Assembly: GCF_048569485.1 (NCBI RefSeq)
Contig: NC_134357.1
Location: 332,620,742 to 332,684,741 of the forward strand
Direction of reading: 5' to 3'
Length of the DNA: 64,000 bases
Source: Anomaloglossus baeobatrachus
Lineage: Eukaryota > Chordata > Amphibia > Anura > Aromobatidae
Under the pieces are notes generated by a model. That model ran no database searches. It saw only the letters and a list, made by a program, of their open reading frames with translations, and had not been told where the DNA came from. A program made the translations under genes and the position numbers. Shown here piece by piece: positions 22,237 to 33,377 of this stretch (position 1 is the stretch's first letter; each line of letters starts with the position of its first letter).

Positions 22237-22582
22237 TGATCTTTTGATTGTTTCTATTGTATTGCAGTATATAGTTATTGCAAATTGATGTTTTGCTATG
22301 AAGCCCGGCCACAGGCTTCTATAAGTAGAGCTTCGAAGAGGAATAAAATGGCGGCCATGGGAGAACTTCAGCAGGCCCTCTGCTACTATGGTTGCCCATT
22401 TGCACCCCGCAATTGTATCAAGGTGGGTCAATAGATGCCAATGTTCCCAGTGGCATCTAAATGATTAAACAGCAGCTATCAGAGATGCTATTGTTACACT
22501 CAAATGCCAGCTGTATAAGAGAACCGACATCCCTCGAGAATGACTCATACTCTGAGCCTGCCTTATAAACGTCATGCACCTG
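22237..22582. repeat. Dispersed repeat of unknown family
   Basis: Sequence such as GAGGAATAAAATGGCGGCCATGG and CCTCGAGAATGACTC matches my memory of a repeat common in frogs, but I cannot name it. No reliable coding frame. Confidence 0.4.
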
Positions 22583-24079
22583 CAGTGGGGAAAATACGTT
22601 TTTGATACACTGCCAATTTTGCATATTTTACCACCTACAAAGAATGGGGAGGTCTGTAATTTTTATCTTAGGTACACTTCAACTGTGACACACAGAATCC
22701 AACAAAGAAAATTCAGAAAATCACAGTCTATGATTTTTAAATAATTCTAAATAATTAATTTGCATTAATTATTGTCAAGTCAAACCTTCTTGTAGTTTGC
22801 ACAGATCTTTCAGGTTTCGGGCTTGTCGCTGGGCAACATTAAGTTTCAGCTCCCTGCAAAGATTTTCTATTGGGATCAAGTCTGGAGACTGTCTAGGCTA
22901 CTCCAGGACTACTCAGGTATTAGAAACTCCCTTTTATAAGACTACATGAAATGCTTCTTATGAAGCCACTCCTTAGTTGCTCTGGATGTGTATTTCGGGT
23001 CATTGTCATACTGGAAGACCCAGCCACAATCCATCATCAATGCTCTTACTGAGGTAAGGAGGCTGTTGGCGAAAATCTCGCGATACATGACCCTATCCAT
23101 CTTCCCTTCAATATAGTGCAGTCATACTGTCCCCTTTGCAGAAAAGCACCCCTAAAGTATGATGTTTCCACCCCCATGCTTCACGGTTGGGACGGTGTTC
23201 TTGGGGTTGTACTCATTCTTCTTCTTCTTCTTCTTCCTACAAACACGACGAGTGGATTAGATTCCAAAAAGTTCTATTTTGGTCGAATCTGAACACATGA
23301 CCTTCTTCCATGCCTTTTCTGGATCATCCAGATGGTCAGTGGCGAACTTCAAACGGGCCTAGACATGTTCTGGCGTGAGCAGGGGGACCTTGCGTGCCCT
23401 GCAGGATTTTAATCCATGACGGCATAGTGTTACTTTGAGACAGTTGTCTCAGCTCTTTTCAGGTCATTGACCAGGTCCTCCCGTGTAGTTCTGAGCAGAT
23501 TCCTGACCTTTCCCAGAATTATCCTTACTCCACGAGGCGAGCTCTTGCATGCAGCGCCTGACTAGGAGAGATTTTCTAATAATTTTCTAATAATTGTACC
23601 AACAGTTGTTGCCTTCTCACCAAGCTGCTTGCCTATTGTCCAGTAGCCCATGTCAGTCTTGTGCAGGTCTGTAATTTTGTCCCTGGCGTCCCTAGACAGC
23701 TCTTTGGTCTTGGCCATGTTGGAGAGGTTAGAGTGTTATTGAGTGAGTGTGTAGACAGTTGTCTTTTATACAGGTAACAAGTTCAAACAGGTGCAATTAA
23801 TACAGGTAATGAGTGCAGAGTAGCTGCAGAGGGCTTTTTAAATAAAAAATAATAGGTCTGTGAGAGCCAGAATTGTTGTTGGTTGGTAGGTGATCAAATA
23901 CTTGTTTCATGCAATAAAATGCTAAATAATTATTTTAAAATCATACAATCTGATTTTCTGAAGGTTTTTTTTGTCTGTCATAGTTGAAGTATACCTACGA
24001 TAAAAATTACAGACCTCTCCATTCTTTGTAAGTGGGCAAACTTGCAAAATCGGCAGTGCATCAGATACTTATCTCCACT
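22583..24079 (-). mobile_element. Decayed full-length Tc1-like transposon
   Basis: The ends are CAGTGGGGAAAATACGTTTT on the left and its degraded inverse (ATACTTATCTCCACTA) on the right, 1.5 kb apart, the normal length for Tc1. The minus strand from 23717 reads [20 protein letters not shown], the usual start of this transposase. Downstream the frame is destroyed by many substitutions and indels. A CTT microsatellite lies near 23215-23240. Confidence 0.85.
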
Positions 24080-24705
24080 ATATATGATTTTGTGAAGGGG
24101 TTCAAGTGAAGCTGTCATTTAATCTCTGCAGCCTAAAAATATGGGCAGAATCTATGTTTCAGAAATAAACAGATGCAGTTGAGGACATGGAGAATTGTCT
24201 ATCCCCATCAGTTGTTCCCTGCCCATCTAGCTAGACTGAAACACAGAACCTACCTGCTCACAGAAGGGGACATCTGTTAGTCTACCCTAATGGAGAAGGC
24301 AGCACCTCCTCCCTGGCCACACTTGAAAGTATTTTTTTCTATGAAACACTGCAGCATTTCAGAATAAAACATAGATGGTTTTAATACAGGCGCTGGACTG
24401 TGGTTCAGGTGTCATGAAATGGCTAACATGTTACCCTTAAGTAAAATTTCAGTATCACCAACCAGATTCCTATAGCAAATCCCCTACTATGTTATAGTTT
24501 CAGAAAACTTGCAAAACTTTAAGTCTTGCCATTCCTGGTTTAGAAAGTGATGCATAACAAAAACCTGCATGTTCAAGAAAGTTTATGCCATATTGTTAAA
24601 AAAGAAAATTCTATACTAAAGTCAAATTATTTCAAGGAAACATATTTTCAGCTTGATAAAGTCTTTTGAAGCACATCTAAAGCAATTATTATTATTATGA
24701 TTATT
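24080..24705. other. Nothing recognised
   Basis: Intergenic AT-rich sequence; a short ATT repeat precedes the mariner element. Confidence 0.5.
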
Positions 24706-25972
24706 ACGAGGCACTGCTGGTAAGTCTTTGGCTTTACCGATAAAGAAATGAGATAGAATGTTGAAACTTGTATTCCACATACTCTCCACTGATATCAACA
24801 CACTTCTTACATCAGTATTCCAAGTTCTGTAAGCCTAGCAAAAATTAGGATTTCGGTTGTGCCTCAAACCAGGCATCCGTAGCAGCCATGGCATCAGAAA
24901 TGGAATGAAATTTGGTACCCTTGAGGTGTTTTTTCAGGTTTGGAAAGAGATGATAGTCGGAGGGAGCTAGATCTGGTGAATAAGGTGGGTGGTCAACCAG
25001 CTGGAAGCCCACCTCTGCCAGTTTTGGCATGGTCACTTGTGCAGTGTGAGCGGAGGCATTGTCTTGAGGGAACAAGATTCCTTTGGACAGCTTGCCGCAC
25101 CTTTTGGCCTTCAGAGCTGCCTTCAATTGGTACAAAAGTTCAATGCAATACCTTGCATTCATAGTGGAACCCTTTTGAAGGTAGTCTATTAGCAGCACAC
25201 CCTCCTTATCCCAGAACACAGACGCCATCACCTTAGTGGCTGATTTTTGCACCCTGAACTTCTTTGGATGAGGAGACCCACTGTGCCTCCACTCTTAACT
25301 GCTCATTGTTGTCAGGGTCATACAAATAAATCCAGGTCTCATTCATAGTGACCAGTCGATCCAGGAAGTTCTTATCAGTCCAGAAATGCTGACAAATGGT
25401 CCAGGAAGTTTTCACTCGCATGCTTCTCTGATCTGTTGTCAGACATTTGGGGACGCACTTTGCAGATAGCTTCCTCATGTCCAAATGTTCATGGATAATG
25501 ACTCACATTCACAGGAAATCCCCATGATGTCTGCTATTTCTTTAGCTGAAATTCGTCGATTCTCCAGTATGAGGTTGTGCACAGCATCGACGACCTCTGG
25601 AAAATCAACCACTCTATCGTCCAGGACGTTTCTCATCATTGGTGCTGAAGTGGCCTATTTTAAATTTGGCAACCCAGTTCTTAACTATGGAATATGAAGG
25701 GCATTGTCTGCAACATATCACCATGAATATCCTTTGCAGACTTTTCTTGCAGAAACAAGAATTTTATCCCTCCTCTGCTCTCAGTTGCTGTGAGTATTGC
25801 ATTAGACTGCGCCATTTTGTTTTCCTGCGGGCATAGAACACTCTTGCCATAAGCAACAAATGCAAAATTTTGAAAACATAATAGATACATAAGGCTTTCA
25901 TGTGATGTAACATTCGTTACCATAAAAAAAAAAAAAAAATTACAAAGCCAAAGACTTATCAGCAGCCCCTCA
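24706..25972 (-). mobile_element. mariner-type transposon, inactive
   Basis: The inverted ends share AAGCCAAAGACTTAYCAGCAG (left copy imperfect), and the length of 1.27 kb is normal for mariner. Three minus-strand frames carry the transposase: the N-terminus within 25681-25923 (MAQSNAILTATESRG), the middle in 25233-25484 (FLDRLVTMNETWIYLYDPDN) and the C-terminus in 24845-25252 (PQDNASAHTAQ and HPPYSPDLAPSDYHLF, the D34D motif). The first catalytic Asp is Asn here (NETW for DETW), and the reading frame is broken between the pieces, so it is dead. Confidence 0.9.
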
Positions 25973-25984
25973 TATTATTATTAT

Positions 25985-26154
25985 TTTACTTTACCACTGG
26001 AGTGGTGCTTTAAATCTAAGTCTCCTGCCCCCTAGTGTTATATTCACCCGCTAGCATTTTCATCTGTTTCCAGCATCGCTTCTGTCATTCTCCAGCAGTT
26101 TGTAACCTGCCAGCTGCACAAGTGTTTCATGGAGTGTGCAGGAGTGTCACATAG
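25985..26154. repeat. Dispersed repeat shared with 55375-55730
   Basis: It starts CCACTGGAGTGGTGCTTTAA. It shares phrases such as CATCTGTTTCCAGCATCGCT and TTTGTAACCTGCCAGC with the copy near 55390-55480. Probably part of a non-autonomous DNA element; the family is unknown. Confidence 0.5.
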
Positions 26155-26205
26155 CAGGGCCGGACTGGGACTAAAATTCAGCCCTGGCATTTGGGGGTAC
26201 ACAGA
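26155..26205. mobile_element. Left fragment of an element with hAT-like tip CAGGGCCGGACTGGG
   Basis: The tip CAGGGCCGGACTGGGACTA is cut off by the LTR element that begins at 26206. The sequence that appears to continue it resumes after the LTR element at 36358 (CAGGCCCACTTTTC). CAGGG-type tips are usual for hAT elements. Confidence 0.5.
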
Positions 26206-26328
26206 TGTGATGCCCTGGCCTATCGGGTCGTCACAGGGTATTGTGCAGTCTGACCTTATGCACGGTATCCACCTCCTTGGTTACGGGTCCCTGACCTTTT
26301 GGTGTTGCTAAGAGCCAAGCCAATCAAA

Positions 26329-26520
26329 GAAGGGAATTTTGTTTACTTACCGTAAATTCCTTTTCTTCTAGCTCTAATTGGGAGACCCAGACAATTGGGT
26401 GTATAGGCTATGCCTCCGGAGGCCGCACAAAGCACTACACTTAAAAGTGTTAGGCCCCTCCCCTTCTGCCTATACACCCCCCGTGCTCCCACGGGCTCCT
26501 CAGTTTTGGTGCAAAAGCAA
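26329..26520. repeat. DIRS copy 1, left inverted terminal repeat
   Basis: It starts GAAGGGAATTTTGTTTACTT, an extension not present on the right end, then matches the right terminal repeat in inverted form almost perfectly from GGGAGACCCAGAC onward. Confidence 0.85.
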
Positions 26521-26635
26521 GAAGGAGGAAAAATAATTATAAACTGGTTTAAAGTAACTTCAATCCGAAGGAAACTCGGAGAACTGAAACCATTCAACAT
26601 GAACAACATGTGTACACAAAAAAACAGGGGCGGGT

Positions 26636-26745
26636 GCTGGGTCTCCCAATTAGAGCTAGAAGAAAAGGAATTTACGGTAAGTAAACAAAATTCCCTTCTT
26701 CTTTTTCGCTCTATTGGGAGACCCAGACAATTGGGACGTCCAAAA
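26636..26745. repeat. DIRS copy 1, internal complementary region
   Basis: It contains the complement of the left-end extension directly followed by the extension of the right end (TTCTTTTTCGCTC). In DIRS elements this segment is thought to guide joining of the ends into a circle. Confidence 0.85.
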
Positions 26746-26802
26746 GCAGTCCCTGGGTGGGTAAAATAATACCTCGTAAGAGAGCCGTAAAACGGCCCTT
26801 TC

Positions 26803-27840
26803 CTACAGGTGGGCAACCGCCGCCTGAAGGACTCGTCTACCTAGGCTGGCATCCGCCGCAGCATAGGTATGCACCTGATAGTGCTTCGTGAAAGTGTGCA
26901 GGCTCGACCAGGTAGCCGCCTGACACACCTGTTGAGCCGTAGCCTGGTGCCTCAAAGCCCAGGACGCTCCCACGGCTCTGGTAGAATGGGCCTTCAGCCC
27001 TGAGGGAACCGGAAGCCCAGCCGAACGGTAAGCTTCGATAATTGGCTCCTTGATCCACCGAGCCAGGGTTGATTTGGAAGCCTGTGACCCTTTACGCTGG
27101 CCAGCGACAAGGACAAAGAGTGCATCCGAGCGGCGCAGGGGCGCCGTACGAGAAATGTAGAGTCTGAGTGCTCTCACCAGATCTAACAAGTGCAAATCCT
27201 TTTCACATTGGTGAACTGGATGAGGATAAAAAGAGGGTAAGGAAATATCCTGATTGAGATGAAAGGGGGATACCACCTTAGGGAGAAATTCCGGAACCGG
27301 ACGTAGAACCACCTTGTCCTGGTGAAAAACCAGAAAAGGGGCTTTGCACGACAACGCTGCTAGCTCAGACACTCTCCGAAGAGAAGTGACTGCTACTAGA
27401 AAAACCACTTTCTGCGAAAGTCGTGAGAGGGAGATATCTCTCATTGGCTCGAATGGTGGTTTCTGAAGAACCATCAGCACCCTGTTTAGATCCCAGGGTT
27501 CTAACGGCCGCTTGTAAGGTGGAACGATGTGACAAACTCCCTGCAGGAACGTGTGTACCTGTGGAAGTCTAGCTAGGCGCTTCTGGAAAAACACAGAGAG
27601 CGCTGAAACTTGTCCCTTAAGGGAACCGAGCGACAAACCCTTTTCCAGTCCAGATTGAAGGAAGGACAGAAAAGTAGGTAATGCAAATGGCCAGGGAGAA
27701 AAACCCTGAGCAGAGCACCACGACAGGAAAATTTTCCACGTCCTGTGATAAATCTTGGCGGACGTTGGTTTCCTAGCCTGTCTCATAGTGGCAATGACTT
27801 CTTGAGATAACCCTGAAGACGCTAGGATCCAGGACTCAAT
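26803..27840 (-). CDS. DIRS copy 1 tyrosine recombinase domain
   Basis: The C-terminal part of a long open frame. The core-binding part reads KIYHRTWKIFLSWCSAQGFS, and the catalytic end contains HSTRAVGASWALRHQA and HYQVHTYAAAD, the HxxR and Tyr region of tyrosine recombinases. The frame continues upstream to 29667, overlapping the reverse transcriptase. Confidence 0.85.
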   Translation of the reverse strand: MESWILASSGLSQEVIATMRQARKPTSAKIYHRTWKIFLSWCSAQGFSPWPFALPTFLSFLQSGLEKGLSLGSLKGQVSALSVFFQKRLARLPQVHTFLQGVCHIVPPYKRPLEPWDLNRVLMVLQKPPFEPMRDISLSRLSQKVVFLVAVTSLRRVSELAALSCKAPFLVFHQDKVVLRPVPEFLPKVVSPFHLNQDISLPSFYPHPVHQCEKDLHLLDLVRALRLYISRTAPLRRSDALFVLVAGQRKGSQASKSTLARWIKEPIIEAYRSAGLPVPSGLKAHSTRAVGASWALRHQATAQQVCQAATWSSLHTFTKHYQVHTYAAADASLGRRVLQAAVAHL

Positions 27841-29969
27841 GGCCACACAGTCAGGTTGAGGGCCGCAGAATTCAGATGGAAAAACGGCCCTTGAGACAGC
27901 AAGTCTGGTCGGTCTGGTAGTGCCCACGGTTGGCCGACCGTGAGATGCCACAGATCCGGGTACCACGACCTCCTCGGCCAGTCTGGAGCGACTAGGATGG
28001 CGCGGCGGCAGTCGGCCCTGATCTTGCGTAACACTCTGGGCAACAGTGCCAGCGGAGGAAACACATAAGGGAGCTGAAACTGCGACCAATCCTGAACTAA
28101 GGCGTCTGCCGCCAGAGCTCTGGGATCTTGAGACCGTGCCATGAACGTTGGTACCTTGTTGTTGTGCCGGGACGCCATGAGGTCGACGTCCGGCACCCCC
28201 CAGCGGCAACAGATCTCCTGAAACACGTCCGGGTGAAGGGACCATTCCCCTGCGTCCATGCCCTGGCGACTGAGATAATCTGCTTCCCAGTTTTCCACGC
28301 CTGGGATGTGAACTGCGGATATGGTGGAGGCCGTGGCTTCCACCCACATCAAAATCCGCCGGACTTCCTGGAAGGCTTGTCGACTGCGTGTGCCGCCTTG
28401 GTGGTTGATGTATGCCACCGCTGTGGAATTGTCCGACTGAATTCGGATCTGCTTGCCTTCCAGCCACTGCTGGAACGCTTTCAGGGCAAGATACACTGCC
28501 CGAATTTCCAGAACATTGATCTGAAGCGAGGACTCTTGCCGGGACCACGTACCCTGAGTCCTGTGGTGGAGAAAAACCGCTCCCCACCCTGACAGACTTG
28601 CGTCCGTCGTGACTACTTCCCAGGATGGGGGTAGGAAGGATTTCCCCTTCGATAATGAAGTGGGAAGAAGCCACCACCGAAGGGAAGCTTTGGTCGCCTG
28701 AGAGAGGGAGACGGTCCTGTCGAGGGACGTCGGCTTCCTGTCCCATTTGCGTAGGATGTCCCATTGAAGAGGACGCAGGTGAAACTGCGCGAAAGGGACT
28801 GCTTCCATTGCTGCCACCATCTTCCCCAGGAAGTGCATGAGGCGCCTCAAGGGGTGTGACTGGCCTTGAAGGAGAGATTGTACCCCTGTCTGTAGTGACC
28901 GCTGCTTGATCAGCGGAAGCTTCACTATCGCTGAGAGGGTATGAAACTCCATGCCAAGGTATGTGAGCGATTGGGCCGGTGTCAGATTTGACTTTGGAAA
29001 ATTGATGATCCACCCGAAACTCTGGAGAGTCTCCAGGGTAGCGTCGAGGCTGTGTTGGCATGCCTCTTGAGAGGGTGCCTTGATCAACAGATCGTCCAAG
29101 TACGGGATCACCGAGTGACCCTGAGAATGGAGGACCGCTACTACAGTAGCCATAACCTTGGTGAAAACCCGTGGGGCTGTTGCCAGGCCGAATGGCAGTG
29201 CCACGAACTGCAGGTGTTCGTTTCCTATGGCGAAGCGCAAGAAGCGCTGGTGCTCTGGGGCAATCGGAACGTGGAGATAAGCATCTTTGATATCGATCGA
29301 TGCAAGGAAATCTCCTTGGGACATTGAGGCGATGACGGAGCGAAGGGATTCCATCCGGAACCGCCTGGTCTTTACGTGTTTGTTGAGAAGTTTCAGGTCT
29401 AGGACAGGACGGAAAGACCCGTCCTTCTTTGGGACCACAAACAAGTTGGAGTAAAAACCGTGGCCCTGTTGATGAAGAGGAACAGGGACCACCACTCCTT
29501 CTGCCTTCAGAGTGCCCAGCGCCTGCAGAAGAGCCTCGGCTCTCTCGGGAGGCGGAGAAGACCTGAAGAATCGAGTCGGGGGACGAGAGATGAACTCTAT
29601 CTTGTAACCGTGAGACAGAATGTCTCTCACCCAGCGGTCTTTTATTTGTGGCAGCCAGGCGTCGCAAAAGCGGGAGAGCCTGCCACCGACCGAGGATGCT
29701 ACTAGAGGAGGTCGAAAGTCATGAGGAAGCCGCCTTGTTAGCGGTGCCTCCAATGTTCTTTTTAGGACGTGACTTAGACCGCCATGCATCAGAGTTCCTT
29801 TGTTCTTTCTGAGACCTTTTGGACGAGGAGAATTGGGACCTGCCCGCGCCCCGAAAGGACCGAAACCTCGCCTGCCCTCTCCTCTGTTGGGGAATGTTCT
29901 GTTTGGGCTGGGGTAAGGATGTATCCTTTCCCTTGGATTGTTTGATGATTTCATCCAGACGCTCGCCAA
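27822..29969 (-). CDS. DIRS copy 1 reverse transcriptase / RNase H
   Basis: About 715 codons. The polymerase blocks FVVPKKDGSFRPVLDLKLLN, IDIKDAYLHVPI and LPFGLATAPRVFTKVM are followed by the YLDDLL active-site block. An RNase H-like part follows (TTDASLSGWG, IRIQSDNSTAVAYINHQGG) and a C-terminal DIRS-specific region. It overlaps gag at its start and the recombinase frame along most of its length. Confidence 0.9.
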   Translation of the reverse strand: MASVWMKSSNNPRERIHPYPSPNRTFPNRGEGRRGFGPFGARAGPNSPRPKGLRKNKGTLMHGGLSHVLKRTLEAPLTRRLPHDFRPPLVASSVGGRLSRFCDAWLPQIKDRWVRDILSHGYKIEFISRPPTRFFRSSPPPERAEALLQALGTLKAEGVVVPVPLHQQGHGFYSNLFVVPKKDGSFRPVLDLKLLNKHVKTRRFRMESLRSVIASMSQGDFLASIDIKDAYLHVPIAPEHQRFLRFAIGNEHLQFVALPFGLATAPRVFTKVMATVVAVLHSQGHSVIPYLDDLLIKAPSQEACQHSLDATLETLQSFGWIINFPKSNLTPAQSLTYLGMEFHTLSAIVKLPLIKQRSLQTGVQSLLQGQSHPLRRLMHFLGKMVAAMEAVPFAQFHLRPLQWDILRKWDRKPTSLDRTVSLSQATKASLRWWLLPTSLSKGKSFLPPSWEVVTTDASLSGWGAVFLHHRTQGTWSRQESSLQINVLEIRAVYLALKAFQQWLEGKQIRIQSDNSTAVAYINHQGGTRSRQAFQEVRRILMWVEATASTISAVHIPGVENWEADYLSRQGMDAGEWSLHPDVFQEICCRWGVPDVDLMASRHNNKVPTFMARSQDPRALAADALVQDWSQFQLPYVFPPLALLPRVLRKIRADCRRAILVAPDWPRRSWYPDLWHLTVGQPWALPDRPDLLSQGPFFHLNSAALNLTVWPLSPGS

Positions 29970-31194
29970 ACAGCCTGTCGCCAGAAATTGGCAAACTGGT
30001 TAAGCGCTTTTTGGAAGCAGAATCTGCCTTCCATTCCCGTAGCCACAAGGCCCTGCAGAGTACCACCGAATTGGCGGTCGCCACCGCCGTACGGCTCACA
30101 GAGTCCAGGACAGCATTAATAGCGTAAGACGCAATTGCCGAGGTCTGGGTGGTAATGGATGCCACTTGTGGCGCGGCCGTGCAAGTGGCTGCTTCAATTT
30201 GCGCTTGACCTGCTGAGATAGCTTGCAGCGCCCATACGGCTGCGAATGCTGGGGCAAAAGAAGCTCCGATAGCTTCATAGATGGATTTCAACCAGAGCTC
30301 CATCTGCCTGTCAGTGGCATCTTTGAGCGAGGCCCCATCTTCCACTGCAAGTATGGATCTAGCCGCCAGTCTGGAGATTGGAGGATCCACTTTGGGACAT
30401 TGAGTCCAACCTTTAACCACGTCCGGGGGGAAAGGATAACGTGTATCCTTAAGGCGCTTAGAAAAACGCTTATCTGGACAAGCATGGTGATTCTGGATTG
30501 CCTCTCTGAAATCAGAGTGGTCTAGAAACATACTCTGTGTCCGCTTGGGAAACCTGAAACGAAATTTCTCCTGCTGAGAAGCTGACTCCTCCGCCGGAGG
30601 GGCTGAGGGAGAAATATCCAGCAACTGATGGATGGACGCAATAAGATCGTTCACTATGGCGTCCCCATCTGGAGTATTAAGATTGAGAGCGCTCTCAGGA
30701 TCAGAATCCTGATCAGCTGTCTCCGCATCATCAACCAAAGATTCCCCCCGCTGAGACCCTAAACAATATGATGTCGAGGGAAATTCTAAGCGAGCCCGCT
30801 TAGTCAATCTGGGGCTGGGGTCTAAGTCAGAACCCTCAGACTGGGATGTAGGAGATACCCCGGGAGGACATTGTTGGTCCAACTGAGGGGGGCCCGGGAA
30901 CAACGATTCAACAGGGTCCCGTTGCTGAGATACCGGCCTGGACTGCAAGGCTTCTAGTATCTTAGCCATAGTCTCAGAGAGTTTAGCAAACTCAGTCCCC
31001 GTCACCTGGACAGTGTCAACAGGTGTCTCCCCCTGGGCCCCTCTTAGCATAGGCTCCGGCTGAAGAAGTGGCACAGGGGTCGAACACTGCACACAATGAG
31101 GGTCAGTGGAACCTGCCGGTAGTGGGGTCTTACAAGCGGCGCAGGCAGCATAATAAGCCTGTGTTTTGGCACCCCTGCCTTTTGTGGGCGCCAT
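29719..31194 (-). CDS. DIRS copy 1 gag-like protein
   Basis: About 491 codons from MAPTKGRGAKTQAYYAACAA. An early Cys4 cluster (CAAC...CVQC) suggests a zinc ribbon; the middle is acidic and the C-terminus is basic. It corresponds to ORF1 of vertebrate DIRS elements and is closely matched by copy 2. Confidence 0.85.
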   Translation of the reverse strand: MAPTKGRGAKTQAYYAACAACKTPLPAGSTDPHCVQCSTPVPLLQPEPMLRGAQGETPVDTVQVTGTEFAKLSETMAKILEALQSRPVSQQRDPVESLFPGPPQLDQQCPPGVSPTSQSEGSDLDPSPRLTKRARLEFPSTSYCLGSQRGESLVDDAETADQDSDPESALNLNTPDGDAIVNDLIASIHQLLDISPSAPPAEESASQQEKFRFRFPKRTQSMFLDHSDFREAIQNHHACPDKRFSKRLKDTRYPFPPDVVKGWTQCPKVDPPISRLAARSILAVEDGASLKDATDRQMELWLKSIYEAIGASFAPAFAAVWALQAISAGQAQIEAATCTAAPQVASITTQTSAIASYAINAVLDSVSRTAVATANSVVLCRALWLREWKADSASKKRLTSLPISGDRLFGERLDEIIKQSKGKDTSLPQPKQNIPQQRRGQARFRSFRGAGRSQFSSSKRSQKEQRNSDAWRSKSRPKKNIGGTANKAASS

Positions 31195-32204
31195 GCTATA
31201 GTTTTCCTTGAGTTACACAAAAGGGTATATAGCCAGAATGCACTGTGCTCATACAGTGTAAAGTATATATGATACACAAATAATGTACCAATACACTACA
31301 GCACCATGGGGCTAGCACCAACAGGTGCTGCTTACCAGCCGCCTAAAGCGGTTGTGAAGCCACCAGAGACCGTGTCTGGGTCTCCCAGGACTTGTCCCTC
31401 TTCTGCAGCGTCGGTGGAGCTGACAGGAATGGCTGCGGCGTCCTGACGAGATGAGGGAGCTGTGGGCGTGGCCGAGAAAGAGCGCGAACTGGTGCTCACA
31501 CCGTGCACAGTGAGGGGGGTGGAGTATGTAAATCATACTCCAGCCCTCAGAGCTGCTCGCTCCGTGCAGCGTCCCGCCCTTCCCCCTGCCTGTCAGGGCT
31601 GAGGGCGGGAGAAAAGTAAACTAGGCCGCAAGGAAGCCGGGGACTCTAGTAATAAACGCGGCCGCCGTAAAAGCGCGGCCGGCGTGAAAGTCCCCGGCGA
31701 ACTACAAGTCCCAGCCGCGCCGCAGTGTCCCATGGCAGCGGCGGTTAGTGCGGTAGCCCTTACATATAAACACACTCAGCGACGCTGAGTGTGTAATGGC
31801 ACATATAGACCCGGTCAGCGCCGCGGTCCCCGGTGCACTAGCACACCCAGCAAAGCTGAGGTGATGCCGTGCGCGGTCCCCACAGGGATACAGAGTACCT
31901 CCAAGATGCAGGGCCATGTCCCTGAACGATACTCGGCTCCTATCCATCAGGCTCCACAGGAGTTGTGGATGGAGCACGGTCTCAGTGCCTGGAGACCGGT
32001 AAGATCCCACTTCACCCAGAGCCCAGAGGGGGATGGGGAAGGAAAGCAGCATGTGGGCTCCAGCCTCCGTACCCGCAATGGATACCTCAACCTTAACAAC
32101 ACCGCCGACAAGAGTGGGGTGAGAAGGGAGCATGCTGGGGGCCCTATATGGGCCCACTTTTCTTCCATCCGACATAGTCAGCAGCTGCTGCTGACTAATC
32201 TGTG

Positions 32205-32384
32205 GAGCTGTGCTGTGTCTGACCTCCTTCGCACAAAGCAAAAAACTGAGGAGCCCGTGGGAGCACGGGGGGTGTATAGGCAGAAGGGGAGGGGCCTAAC
32301 ACTTTTAAGTGTAGTGCTTTGTGCGGCCTCCGGAGGCATAGCCTATACACCCAATTGTCTGGGTCTCCCAATAGAGCGAAAAAG
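32205..32384. repeat. DIRS copy 1, right inverted terminal repeat
   Basis: Inverse of the left terminal repeat, ending in GAGCGAAAAAG. The LTR sequence resumes with AAAATCCTAGAAAC. Confidence 0.8.
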
Positions 32385-33377
32385 AAAATCCTAGAAACAC
32401 TCTGCACCAGACCAACCAGACACGCCAATGGGTAGCCTGAAGGGAATAGGGCTGCCCACTTGGGGGGGTTGGTTTGGGAGAGTCAGGAATGTAGGAGACA
32501 GTCAGTTGTGACTCATGAGAGGAGAGGTTACAGGTTGGGAGCTGGGCTCCTCAGTACTAGGTGGCAGACGTTGGTCTGGCCTGGTAGGAGCTGGAACCCG
32601 GGTCGCAGGGCACGGAACTGCCGAGGAGGGCAGCCGGCGGCCTTGAGCCATTTCCGGGCAGGGGCAAGGGCATGACGGGGTACGTGAACCCTAGGCCGGG
32701 AAGTAGCTTCACGCGTCCTGGTAATTTACCCGACGAGGGCAAAGACTTTATGATTCGTTCTCCACCTACTCCAAAATCGGGGTACTAGCACAACGAGGGG
32801 GATGGGACTTTCCCAATACACAGTCCAGAAAATCCCAAGCTGAACCCTGAGAGCAAGCTCACTCCGTTAGCCATACGGGTGAGCGGGACCCGACTAGTTT
32901 CAAACTACAGGGGCCAACAAGTAGAGTTAGTGCCAAGGAAAAGGTCACAGGCTAACAAGCAACATCATCGGGTACGGACCCCAGCGTACTCCCTCCCTGC
33001 TACAGTGGTGCTAAGAATTCCGGATTACAAATGGTCGGTGTCAGCGTTATTGGACTGAGTACACAGTGACCCTTTCCTCCCCAACAGTACTCCCCTCTCC
33101 CCATCACCAAGCCCCGGGGCACTTCCCCCTACCCACGGAGGGGTTAAACACCTGGCTGCCATACCATCACCACCGGGCGCTTCCAACAGCAGCGGTGGTA
33201 TCCCACATTACCACACACCGTGGGTGGCGTTACGAACTCTAACCACAAAATCTCCTGTAAATACCCCCCCCTTTTATTACAGGTGTCCGCGCGACGTCTC
33301 TCGGATCCAGAGACCCCTCGAGCCATCGCGGATCCGGGTCCGAGCAGCAGCACGGCTGCTGGTGCTGGGGCGGTACA

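Larger units (their letters stand above)
26329..32384 (-). mobile_element. DIRS-type retroelement, copy 1, looks whole
   Basis: The element has no target duplication and has inverted, non-identical terminal repeats of about 150-190 bp sharing GGGAGACCCAGACAATTGGG. An internal complementary region lies at about 26636-26745. On the minus strand the order is gag (31194-29719), reverse transcriptase/RNase H (29969-27822) and tyrosine recombinase (ending 26803), the standard order for DIRS. All three frames are open, so it looks whole and young. It uses a tyrosine recombinase in place of an integrase. Confidence 0.92.

Noticed and set aside
26343-26816. A 157-codon minus-strand frame
   Set aside because: It covers the DIRS terminal repeat and internal complementary region; not a conserved DIRS protein.
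31702-32394. Frames of about 180-200 codons on both strands near the DIRS right end
   Set aside because: They cover the untranslated right end of the DIRS element and an LTR junction, and do not match any DIRS protein.
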